A stretch of 64,000 nucleotides of DNA, taken from contig DHMO01000045.1 in NCBI GenBank assembly GCA_002405835.1, positions 1-64,000 of the forward strand, in the 5' to 3' direction. A program made the position numbers and the translations under genes. The notes beneath the pieces are model-generated. The model was given only the letters and a program-made list of their open reading frames with translations. It did not search any database and was not told where the DNA came from. This DNA comes from Lentisphaeria bacterium UBA4640. Its GTDB lineage: Bacteria > Verrucomicrobiota > Lentisphaeria > Victivallales > UBA1829. Below are positions 27,602 to 34,856 of the stretch, piece by piece; position 1 is the stretch's first letter, and every line of letters begins with the position of its first letter.

Positions 27602-28818
27602 TGTTCCAGAACCTCCTGAAGACTGCTCCGGCAGGAGACGGGGCAGGGAATGAGCGGACGGCTGCCGTCGATCCGGATTTTCTCCGGGTCCAGAACCAGC
27701 GGCGTTTCAGGATCGATGTACGGGAAATTCTGTTTCGGCGCATAGATCCAGTGAATGTAGATGTGGCGTTCCTGAAGCAGTTCGAGCATATCCGCAAGTT
27801 CCGGCGGATTGGATAGGGCGAGAACGTAAAGCACGGTTCCCGGTTCCAGCTGTTCCATGACGCCGGAAAGCAGTGCGGTAAAAACGGAGTCGGACGGGCT
27901 GATATCGGTAAGCAGAGAGAGAATTTTGCCTTTGAGTCCGGCCGCATCTCCATGCAGTTCGAGTACGTGGTCATCGCTCTGAACATAGAAATTGAGTGTG
28001 CAGAAGACGGAGCTCAGATGTTCCGCAATGGAGGCCGCGGCGGAGACCAGAAACTCGAAGTTGCTGTTCGAGGAAATCCCGACATCCGGTCGCGAGGAGT
28101 CCAGCAGAATCGCAATGTGGTCGACTGTGAGGGCTTCGCGTTCTTTGACCATCAGCTGGCGTTTCGCCGCGGTTGCTTTCCAGTGGATGTTCCGCATTTC
28201 ATCGCCGTTCCGGTAGGCGCGGACGCCGAAAAATTCCCTGCCCAGTCCGGCGATCGCGAGGGGACGCCCCTCCTGTCCGGGAACAATCCGGCGGTTCTTT
28301 CCCAGGGAGAGCTTTGCCAGTTTTTCGGTGCGCGGCGTCACCAGAATGTCGGCGGGCAGATGAAACACGCGGCGTTTGCGGAAGATCCCCGCCGGATCGC
28401 CTCCGTAAAGCGTGATGCGGCTGAGCGAATAGTGTCCGCGGTGGGCAACGGTGACCGTGCGCGGCAGAAAGATCGTTTCATGCGCGCCCGGTGCGGGAAC
28501 GGCGGTGTTGAGCTGGCCGTCCGGGAAGATTCCGCTTTTTTCGGAAAGTATCAGTCCCTGACGCGGAAACGGAGTTGTGTTGGTGATGCGGACGGGGAAG
28601 TTTGCCGGCGAGCCGCAGGAGGTATCCGCCATATCCTCCCGTTCCACGCGGATTCCGAACAGAGAAAACTGTGCGGTCAGGAAACTTGCCGCGGTGACGC
28701 CGGTGAAGAATGCCGCCGCAAGCGCCGATCCGAGCCCGACATTAACATACGCCACGCCAAGACTGGCGGCTGTCGCAAGCAGAAAAAGGATGCCGTGAGC
28801 CGTCGGAAGCGCAATCAT
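27595..28818 (-). CDS. DUF58 von Willebrand-like protein
   Basis: 407 aa. Two N-terminal membrane helices, then an extracellular-like beta region and the DUF58 core with GDEMRNIHWKATAAKRQLMV and ILLDSSRPDVG, the latter a degenerate MIDAS-type VWA loop. The start at 28818 is set by an ATGA overlap with the MoxR gene stop. DUF58 proteins pair with MoxR ATPases, which are thought to act as chaperones inserting metal or assembling VWA partners. Here the three-gene module ends with the transglutaminase. Confidence 0.9.
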   Translation of the reverse strand: MIALPTAHGILFLLATAASLGVAYVNVGLGSALAAAFFTGVTAASFLTAQFSLFGIRVEREDMADTSCGSPANFPVRITNTTPFPRQGLILSEKSGIFPDGQLNTAVPAPGAHETIFLPRTVTVAHRGHYSLSRITLYGGDPAGIFRKRRVFHLPADILVTPRTEKLAKLSLGKNRRIVPGQEGRPLAIAGLGREFFGVRAYRNGDEMRNIHWKATAAKRQLMVKEREALTVDHIAILLDSSRPDVGISSNSNFEFLVSAAASIAEHLSSVFCTLNFYVQSDDHVLELHGDAAGLKGKILSLLTDISPSDSVFTALLSGVMEQLEPGTVLYVLALSNPPELADMLELLQERHIYIHWIYAPKQNFPYIDPETPLVLDPEKIRIDGSRPLIPCPVSCRSSLQEVLEQC

Positions 28819-30116
28819 TGCACGTCGGTTTCCTCGTTTTCGAGCCGGATGGATTCGACAATGGCGGAGAGGACGTTTTCGACCGATTTCCATTCCGCCT
28901 GCGCGCGGAGCTTCAGGTGGAGACGGTGTGCGAGAACCGCCGGAAGGATGTCGCGGATATCTTTCGGCGTCACGAAATCTCGTCCCCGGTATGCCGCCAG
29001 ACTCTGTGCGCAGCGCATGAGCGCGAGCGAGGCGCGGGGGCTTCCGCCGTTGTTCAGCGCGGGATGCCGCCGGGTTTCATTGATGATGTCGACAATGTAC
29101 CGTTTCACCTGTTCGGAAACGCGGACCGACCGCACAAGCGCCTGGCAGTGAACCACATCCGTTCCTTTGATTACGTAGGAAATGGCGCTGAGCGGATGCG
29201 AATTCGTCTGCGAGGTCAGAATTTCCATTTCATCTTCCGGCTTGGGGTATCCGATGCTGATCTGCATGAAAAAACGGTCCAGCTGCGGTTCGGGGAGGGG
29301 ATACGTCCCGTGATAATCCTCGGAGTTCTGGGTCGCAATGACGAAAAACGGTTTCGGCAGAACATGTGCGCGTCCGTCGATGGTGATGACGGACTCGGAC
29401 ATGCATTCCAGCAGGCTGGACTGTGTACGCGGTGTGGTGCGGTTGATTTCATCGGCGAGAATGACGTTTCCGAAGATCGGGCCGGGAAGAAATTTGAAAG
29501 TCTTTTCATTTTCGTCGTAGATATTCATTCCGGTGATGTCGGAAGGAAGCATGTCCGGAGTGAACTGAATGCGCCTGTACTGAGCCTGTACAGATTTCGC
29601 AAGCGCCTGCGCGAGAACGCTTTTCCCGACTCCCGGCACGTCTTCTATGAGCAGATGACCGTCGGCGAGCATGCAGACGATGACATACTGAATCACTTCC
29701 GGTTTCCCTTTGAAAACGATTGCGATATTGCGTTCGAGGCTTGCGACGGTTCTGTGCAGGAATTCAAATGTATAGGAATTTGTATTTTCCTCATCCGGGC
29801 TGGAGCTGTCCGGGGCGTTGAAAACCATCATGACGCTTCCGATCTGTATGACGTCGAGATGTTTGATCTGTTTTTTGCGGATCGGCTGTGAATTGACGAA
29901 TGTTCCGTTTGCGCTGCCGAGGTCTTCCGCGGTCATGTTTCCCGGAGTTCCGGAGATGCGCAGATGATGCCGCGAGACATTGCGGTCATTGATTTGAATA
30001 TCGCATTCGGGATCACGTCCGATAACGATATTGTCATGGTCGAGCACGATTTCGTGTCCGGCTCCGTATCCTTCCTGAATGGTCAAAGTCGGCTGATTCC
30101 AAGTCTGCGGATTCAT
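28815..30116 (-). CDS. FHA domain fused to a MoxR-family AAA+ ATPase
   Basis: 433 aa with two domains. Residues 10-100 form an FHA phosphothreonine-binding domain: GRDPECDI (33-40), SRHHL (48-52) and NGTFVN (70-75). Residues 115-433 are a MoxR ATPase: Walker A PGVGKS (161-166), then LADEINRTTPRTQSSLLE (Walker B region), ATQN sensor 1, and PLPEPQLDRFFM. MoxR proteins normally lack FHA. The fusion suggests that phosphorylation by a Ser/Thr kinase directs this ATPase to partners, as with FHA proteins elsewhere. It heads the DUF58-transglutaminase operon and has its own promoter. Confidence 0.92.
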   Translation of the reverse strand: MNPQTWNQPTLTIQEGYGAGHEIVLDHDNIVIGRDPECDIQINDRNVSRHHLRISGTPGNMTAEDLGSANGTFVNSQPIRKKQIKHLDVIQIGSVMMVFNAPDSSSPDEENTNSYTFEFLHRTVASLERNIAIVFKGKPEVIQYVIVCMLADGHLLIEDVPGVGKSVLAQALAKSVQAQYRRIQFTPDMLPSDITGMNIYDENEKTFKFLPGPIFGNVILADEINRTTPRTQSSLLECMSESVITIDGRAHVLPKPFFVIATQNSEDYHGTYPLPEPQLDRFFMQISIGYPKPEDEMEILTSQTNSHPLSAISYVIKGTDVVHCQALVRSVRVSEQVKRYIVDIINETRRHPALNNGGSPRASLALMRCAQSLAAYRGRDFVTPKDIRDILPAVLAHRLHLKLRAQAEWKSVENVLSAIVESIRLENEETDVQ

Positions 30117-30155
30117 TACAGATAGATCCTTTCATTCGATAATTTTTACTTTTTA

Positions 30156-30183
30156 AGTATAATAACCTTTTCGGTATTTTCAA
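30156..30183 (-). promoter_or_regulatory. Promoter of the FHA-MoxR operon
   Basis: Minus strand TTGAAA (30183-30178), 16-base spacer, TATACT (30161-30156), followed by AAGGA before the ATG at 30116. It is divergent from the toxin-antitoxin promoter. Confidence 0.65.
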
Positions 30184-30225
30184 GAGAATAAAGAAATAAA
30201 AATGTAAAAAAGAAAAGTGCATGGT

Positions 30226-30253
30226 TTGATTTTTTGCAATAAAGAGTTATATT
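30226..30253 (+). promoter_or_regulatory. Promoter of the toxin-antitoxin pair
   Basis: TTGATT (30226-30231), 16-base spacer, TATATT (30248-30253), 21 bases before the toxin ATG. The region 30117-30274 is markedly AT-rich compared with the rest of the window. Confidence 0.6.
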
Positions 30254-30274
30254 CTGTAATAAAGTGAGGGCAGG

Positions 30275-30538
30275 ATGTGGAATGTAACAGTAAAAAAGAG
30301 TGTTCAGAAGAACCTGACCAGATTGCCGGAGAATGTCGTGGCTTTGTTTGTTCAGCTGTTGCGGAACTTGAGCGTTGACGGACCTGTCCAGACTTCCTGG
30401 CCGAATTATTCGAAACTGGGAAAATTTGAACATCACTGCCACTTGAACTATCACTACGTTGCCTGTTGGAAGGTAACGGAGCAGACGATAACAATAGAGG
30501 TGTATTATGCTGGCTCTCGTGAAAACGCCCCATACTGA
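30275..30538 (+). CDS. RelE/HigB-like toxin
   Basis: 87 aa, the size of ParE/RelE-fold toxins. Starts WNVTVKKSVQKNLTRLPENV, containing the basic KN-x-LP helix, then YSKLGKFEHHCHLNYHYVACWKV and IEVYYAGSRENAPY, a layout typical of RelE/HigB ribosome-dependent mRNA interferases, where the C-terminal strand carries the Tyr/Arg/His residues. GAGGG lies just before the ATG. Its last 32 bases overlap the XRE-type gene. The toxin-first order is that of HigBA. No experimental function can be read from this sequence. Confidence 0.75.
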   Translation: MWNVTVKKSVQKNLTRLPENVVALFVQLLRNLSVDGPVQTSWPNYSKLGKFEHHCHLNYHYVACWKVTEQTITIEVYYAGSRENAPY

Positions 30539-30881
30539 GATTTCAATTAACGGTGAAGCAGCTGAAGCCATTTTGGAGTGGCTCCGGAAAAAATTCACGG
30601 TGGAAGTTGTCGCTCAGAATGATTCTGTTTCTGAAGAAGACTGCAGCGAAGCCGTTAATGTTTTTGAAACAGACTGGTGGAAGAAAAATGAACACCTGCT
30701 CTTGACCGGAGCGCGTCTTAAGCATAATATGACACAAGAGGAGCTTGCGGAAAAGTCCGGGATCAAGCAGTCTGTAATCAGTTTGTACGAAAGCGGAAAA
30801 CGCAGGATTTCTCTTCGTGCTGCAATCAAACTTGGAAAAGCTCTTGGTGAAAAACCGGAAATGCTTTTGCCGAAGGGTTAA
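30507..30881 (+). CDS. HigA-like XRE antitoxin
   Basis: 124 aa. N-terminal 60 residues are acidic and probably wrap the toxin; the C-terminal half is a Cro/C1 helix-turn-helix (LKHNMTQEELAEKSGIKQSV and ISLYESGKRRISLRAAIKL). The start lies within the toxin gene, so the two are translationally coupled. Antitoxins of this kind repress their own promoter. The pair interrupts the space between the FHA-MoxR operon and bioB and is likely an acquired addiction module. Confidence 0.78.
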   Translation: MLALVKTPHTEISINGEAAEAILEWLRKKFTVEVVAQNDSVSEEDCSEAVNVFETDWWKKNEHLLLTGARLKHNMTQEELAEKSGIKQSVISLYESGKRRISLRAAIKLGKALGEKPEMLLPKG

Positions 30882-30920
30882 GTTTTTTTCGGCGCATTCT
30901 TTTGCTGAAAAAATATTGAG

Positions 30921-30971
30921 AAGGAGTATTCCGGAAAGAAAACGTTTGACTTCTTTCCGAGAATACTCCTT
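30921..30971. terminator. Bidirectional terminator between antitoxin and bioB
   Basis: Stem 30921-30940 with 30951-30971 (20 bp plus one bulged base) and a 10-base loop. On the minus strand a T-rich tail (ATATTTTTTC) follows after a short spacer; on the plus strand TTTTA follows. Confidence 0.75.
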
Positions 30972-30982
30972 TTAGCATCTCT

Positions 30983-31927
30983 TTACCGGACAAGCTCAAG
31001 GCCGGCGTCGCGGATCATCTGGAGATCCGCCTGGACGCCGCGACCCGGAGTGACAAGATAGCCGCCCGTCATGAAGCTGTCCGCGCCGGCGGCAAAGATC
31101 AGCGACTGCATGTCGCGCAGGTTCTGCTCGCGTCCGCCGCAGATGCGGATGCTGGTTTCTGGCATCATCAGACGCGCCGCGGCAATCGCGCGGAGGCAGT
31201 CCCATGGCGTAATTCCGCATCCGCCTTCCAGCAGAGTTCCGGGGATCGGACTCAGGAAGTTCAGCGGAACCGAATCAACTTCCAGTGAACGGATCGTTTC
31301 CAGCAGTTCCACGCGCTGTTCCAGAGATTCGCCGATGCCGATGATGCCGCCGGAACAGACGGAGAAGCCGACCTTTTTCGCCGTCCGCACGGTTTCGAGC
31401 TGAGAGGAATAAGGACGTGTCGTGCAGATTTCCGGGAAGTAGCTCGGCGAGGCTTCGAGGTTGTGATGGTAGCGGTCGAGCCCGGCTTCCTTGAGCTGGA
31501 GCATGGTGTCTTCGGTCATGATGCCGAGCGAGGCGCAGGGGATGATCGGCAGATCTTTGCGGATCATGCGGATAGCCTTGCAGATTTCGTCGAGGTCATG
31601 TCCCTGAACAACTTTGGTTCCGGAGGTTACGATTCCGAAACGGTGGGAGCCGTGTTCCGCGGCGGCTTTTGCCGCATTGTACATTTCCTCCGCGGGGATC
31701 AGCGGATAGGTGTGGATTTTGGCTTTCGAACGAGCGGACTGGGCACAGAACGCGCAGTTCTGCTGACAGTTTCCGCATTTGGCGTTCACGATGGAACAGG
31801 TTTTGATTTTGTTGCCCGAATGTTTCTCCCTTGCTTCGGTTGCGCGGCGGAGAATCTCCAGCAGCTGGACGGGGTCGTTTGTCTTGAGAATTTCAAGAGC
31901 TTCGGTTGTGCTGATGCCTTGTGTCAT
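30983..31927 (-). CDS. bioB: Biotin synthase
   Basis: Radical-SAM enzyme inserting sulfur into dethiobiotin. 314 aa. The 4Fe-4S cluster motif C54-x3-C58-x2-C61 is in GNCQQNCAFCAQS; further marks are PCASLG, YHHNLEAS, CSGGIIGIGES and ICGGRE, where the arginine serves the 2Fe-2S cluster. Third gene of tmk-holB-bioB on the minus strand, 12 bases from holB. No other biotin genes are nearby, so the biotin pathway may be split or the cell may take up dethiobiotin; this cannot be decided here. Confidence 0.95.
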   Translation of the reverse strand: MTQGISTTEALEILKTNDPVQLLEILRRATEAREKHSGNKIKTCSIVNAKCGNCQQNCAFCAQSARSKAKIHTYPLIPAEEMYNAAKAAAEHGSHRFGIVTSGTKVVQGHDLDEICKAIRMIRKDLPIIPCASLGIMTEDTMLQLKEAGLDRYHHNLEASPSYFPEICTTRPYSSQLETVRTAKKVGFSVCSGGIIGIGESLEQRVELLETIRSLEVDSVPLNFLSPIPGTLLEGGCGITPWDCLRAIAAARLMMPETSIRICGGREQNLRDMQSLIFAAGADSFMTGGYLVTPGRGVQADLQMIRDAGLELVR

Positions 31928-31939
31928 CGTGTTCCTCCA

Positions 31940-33007
31940 TTAACTTTTGAATGCTGTCTTGAGGCAGAATGCGCGGATGGCGAGCTGGTCGTCCGCGTTT
32001 GTGCGCATGGCGCGCAGCAGGTCTTCCGCATAGCCGAGACAGCGGTAGATGCGTTCCTCCCCGAGCGCTTTCGCCGCGTCGGGATCGAATTGTGTCGGAA
32101 AGAGTTCCGGATTCGGAATCAGTTTCATCGGCGTGCCGGATGCAAGCAGAGCCGTTTGAGCAAAATATGCGTGAATCATGCTGAGAAACTGGTCGCGCAT
32201 GCGCTTGTATTCACAGCTCTCCTCACCTTTGATGCGTTTTTCAATCAGCTGTTTTCCCGCTGATTCGAGGTTCGCCGCCTCCTCAAGCCGCCGTTCCCAC
32301 TTTTTTGCAACGTTCTGTTTGGCAAGATCGTTCAGCGATGCTGCATAGTCGATTAGCGCGGTCGCGCAGTCTTCCGTATCAATGAGCTTTCCGTGCGATT
32401 CAAACAGCAGTTTGTGCAGCAGGGTGGGCAGCCCCTCCGCGTTCGGCAGACGGTATGTGCAGCGGTTGTCGGTCAGCTGAATGGTCTGACAGCGTGAGCG
32501 AATCGTCGGCAGAAGTTCGGACGGGTTGGCGGTTGTGAGGATGAACATGCACTTCGCCGGCGGTTCCTCCAGAGTCTTGAGAAAGGCGTTCTGCGCCTGT
32601 TCGTTAAGACGGTCCGCCTCGTGGATGATGCCGATTTTCCATCCGCAGTCGGTCATGCTGCTGAGATGAAACTGGGCTTCAAACCAGCGCATGGTGTCGA
32701 CTTCGTCGTCGCTTTCCCCGATCGGGATGATACGCGAGACGGAGGAGGGGGCGAGCGAGACCATGTCGGGGAAGGTTCCTCCCTGCATTTCGCGGCAGAC
32801 GGCGCAATGTCCGCAGGGCGAAAAATCGGGATTCGGGTGTTCGCATGCGGCGAGCGACGCCAGCAGCGGCGGAAAGTCCATCCGGTAATCCGTGTTGGAT
32901 GAACAGAGCAGAAACGCGTGCGTAAGGCGTCCCGCCGACCGCGCGTTTTTCAGCGAGTTGACGGTCAGCGGAAAATGACGCTCAAAGAAGGTCCAGTCCA
33001 AGCTCAT
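31940..33007 (-). CDS. holB: DNA polymerase III delta-prime subunit
   Basis: Clamp-loader subunit. 355 aa. An AAA+ fold without a usable Walker A (SSNTDYRMDF replaces it), as in delta-prime, but with the zinc-module cysteines CEHPNPDFSPCGHCAVC (about 54-72), LKTLEEPPAKCMFILTT and the SRCQ arginine motif. DnaX would have an intact P-loop, so delta-prime is preferred. Overlaps tmk by 26 bases, a common tmk-holB pairing. Confidence 0.9.
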   Translation of the reverse strand: MSLDWTFFERHFPLTVNSLKNARSAGRLTHAFLLCSSNTDYRMDFPPLLASLAACEHPNPDFSPCGHCAVCREMQGGTFPDMVSLAPSSVSRIIPIGESDDEVDTMRWFEAQFHLSSMTDCGWKIGIIHEADRLNEQAQNAFLKTLEEPPAKCMFILTTANPSELLPTIRSRCQTIQLTDNRCTYRLPNAEGLPTLLHKLLFESHGKLIDTEDCATALIDYAASLNDLAKQNVAKKWERRLEEAANLESAGKQLIEKRIKGEESCEYKRMRDQFLSMIHAYFAQTALLASGTPMKLIPNPELFPTQFDPDAAKALGEERIYRCLGYAEDLLRAMRTNADDQLAIRAFCLKTAFKS

Positions 33008-33632
33008 GGTTCACACACTCCCTCACTGCGCGGGCAACCTCTTCGACGGTTCCTCCGGCGGCGATGATTTTGATTCGTTCCGGTTCCTGTTCCGCGAGTT
33101 TGAGAAAACCGTTGCGGACGGCGGTATGGAACTGAAGGGTTTCGGAATCGAAACGGTCGTTTTCGAATTCCTCTTTTGCGGCGCGCCCCGTGCTGCGGCG
33201 GATTCCGAGTTCCGGGGGAATGTCAAGCACAATGGTCAGATCGGGCTTGAGACCGCGGCAGGAGAAGCGGTTGACCTCGTCGAGCATCCGCATGTCGAGT
33301 CCGCGCGCGTATCCCTGATAAACTTTTGTGGAGTCGAAGAAGCGGTCGGAAATGATCCACGTTCCTTTCTTCAGTTCCGGTTTGAGAAGCGTTTCGACCA
33401 TCTGCGAATGACATGCCCCGAAGAGGAGCAGTTCCGTTTCCGGCGTGAGGTCTTCGCCCGGTTCGCGGGACTTGAGAATCGTGCGCAGTTTTTCCGCAAC
33501 GGCTGTTCCGCCGGGTGAGCGCACGGTACGGACCATGCGTCCGCTGCGGGCAAACGCTTCGCCCAGAAGAGCCGCCTGCGTGCTCTTTCCGGTTCCTTCG
33601 CCGCCCTCCAAAGTGATGAATCCGCCTCTCAT
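32982..33632 (-). CDS. tmk: Thymidylate kinase
   Basis: Phosphorylates dTMP to dTDP. 216 aa. P-loop GGEGTGKST (10-18), the R-S-P-G-G region that binds dTMP, DRFFDST (usually DRY-x2-ST; here Phe replaces Tyr), and the lid segment with EEFENDRFD. The Shine-Dalgarno is weak. First gene of tmk-holB-bioB, divergent from the AICAR transformylase gene; the 94-base gap holds a 15-bp palindrome. Confidence 0.93.
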   Translation of the reverse strand: MRGGFITLEGGEGTGKSTQAALLGEAFARSGRMVRTVRSPGGTAVAEKLRTILKSREPGEDLTPETELLLFGACHSQMVETLLKPELKKGTWIISDRFFDSTKVYQGYARGLDMRMLDEVNRFSCRGLKPDLTIVLDIPPELGIRRSTGRAAKEEFENDRFDSETLQFHTAVRNGFLKLAEQEPERIKIIAAGGTVEEVARAVRECVNHELGLDLL

Positions 33633-33656
33633 GGTGCAAAAAAATCCTTATTCCGA

Positions 33657-33690
33657 TTGAAATTTATCGTTTGCCGTGGTAAGTTACCAC
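33657..33690 (+). promoter_or_regulatory. Promoter and 15-bp palindrome upstream of the AICAR transformylase
   Basis: TTGAAA (33657-33662), 17-base spacer, TAAGTT (33680-33685). The perfect palindrome GTGGTAAGTTACCAC (33676-33690) covers the -10 element. It lies between two divergent genes (tmk and this one) and could be an operator, perhaps for a purine-responsive repressor. Confidence 0.45.
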
Positions 33691-33726
33691 ATATTTGAAA
33701 ATATTCAACCTCAGAAGGAGTGAAAA

Positions 33727-34845
33727 ATGGCAAAGCTGGAACGCGACACCTATTTAACTAAACATGTTGGAAACTTTCCGCAGACAATTGAGATTGGCGG
33801 ACGCACTTACGTCAAGGCCGACGACCTCCGGTACGGAACAAACCCGCACCAGCCCGCCGCTTTCTACCGTCCCGACGGCTGCTCCGGCGCCATCATGGAC
33901 ATGAAGACTCTCAAGAACGGCAAGAACGGCCTCTCCCAGACCAACCTCGAGGATATCTCCGGCGCGCTCAACATCGTCAAATACTTTGACCGTCCCGCCT
34001 GCGCGGTGATGAAGCACGTCAACCCGAGCGGCGCCGCCGTCCAGGTCGGCTGTGAATCCCTCCGCGATGTCTACATCAAGGCGCGCGACTGCGATGCCCG
34101 CGCCGCGTTCGGAAGCGTAATCGCGTTCAACACGCAGGTTGACGCCGAGACCGCCGAAACCATCATGTCCACGTTTGCGGAATGCGTTGTCGCTCCCGAT
34201 TTCACCAAAGAAGCTCTTGAAATTTTCTGCGATGCGGAACGCTTCAAACTCAACAAACAGATCCGCATTCTCCAGTGCGGCAAACTTTCCACGATTCCGC
34301 GTTACGTCGGCGATGATCCGGATGGCATCAACAACACCGTCAAGGTTCTCTGCGACGGCTCCCTGGTGATCGCCGCTCCGCTTCTGACCAACGTCCGCAA
34401 CTTCCGCGATCTTCCCCCGGCGGCAGGTGAAAGCAAGACCGCCGGAATCCAGGTTGCAACCACGGAGCCGACCGAACAGCAGAAGTGCGACCTTCTCGCC
34501 GCATGGTACATCAACATCTCCGTCCGTTCCAACGGCGTTGTGATCGTCAAGGACGGTCAGACCCTGGCAGTCGGAACCGGTGAACAGGACCGCGTCGGCG
34601 CGGTTGAGCAGGCAATTGAGAAGTTCAAACAGAAATACACCGGTTCCGCAACTCTCGAAGGCGCGGTCATGTCCAGTGACGGATTCTTCCCGTTCGCGGA
34701 CGGACTCGAAGTCGCCGCGGCCGCGGGCATCAAAGCGATGGTCGCTCCCTCCGGCTCCCTGAAGGATGCGGATGTGATCAAGCGCGCCAATGAACTCGGC
34801 GTTGCTCTCCGTCATGCTCCGGAACGTATCTTCTCTCACCACTGA
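33727..34845 (+). CDS. AICAR transformylase without a fused IMP cyclohydrolase
   Basis: Transfers a formyl group from 10-formyl-tetrahydrofolate to AICAR in purine synthesis. 372 aa, containing only the C-terminal domain of PurH: LRYGTNPHQ, KHVNPSGAAV (catalytic Lys-His), AAFGSVIAFN, and SDGFFPFADG with NGVVIVKDGQTLAVGTGEQ. The MGS-like IMP cyclohydrolase domain (about 200 residues) that normally precedes it is missing, and the gene starts cleanly with AGGAG before the ATG, so this is not a truncation. A separate cyclohydrolase must be encoded elsewhere if inosine monophosphate is made. Confidence 0.88.
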   Translation: MAKLERDTYLTKHVGNFPQTIEIGGRTYVKADDLRYGTNPHQPAAFYRPDGCSGAIMDMKTLKNGKNGLSQTNLEDISGALNIVKYFDRPACAVMKHVNPSGAAVQVGCESLRDVYIKARDCDARAAFGSVIAFNTQVDAETAETIMSTFAECVVAPDFTKEALEIFCDAERFKLNKQIRILQCGKLSTIPRYVGDDPDGINNTVKVLCDGSLVIAAPLLTNVRNFRDLPPAAGESKTAGIQVATTEPTEQQKCDLLAAWYINISVRSNGVVIVKDGQTLAVGTGEQDRVGAVEQAIEKFKQKYTGSATLEGAVMSSDGFFPFADGLEVAAAAGIKAMVAPSGSLKDADVIKRANELGVALRHAPERIFSHH

Positions 34846-34856
34846 TCCGATGTGTC

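Noticed and set aside
30983..31927. bioB as part of the toxin-antitoxin insert
   Set aside because: It is on the other strand, is separated by a terminator, and belongs with tmk and holB.
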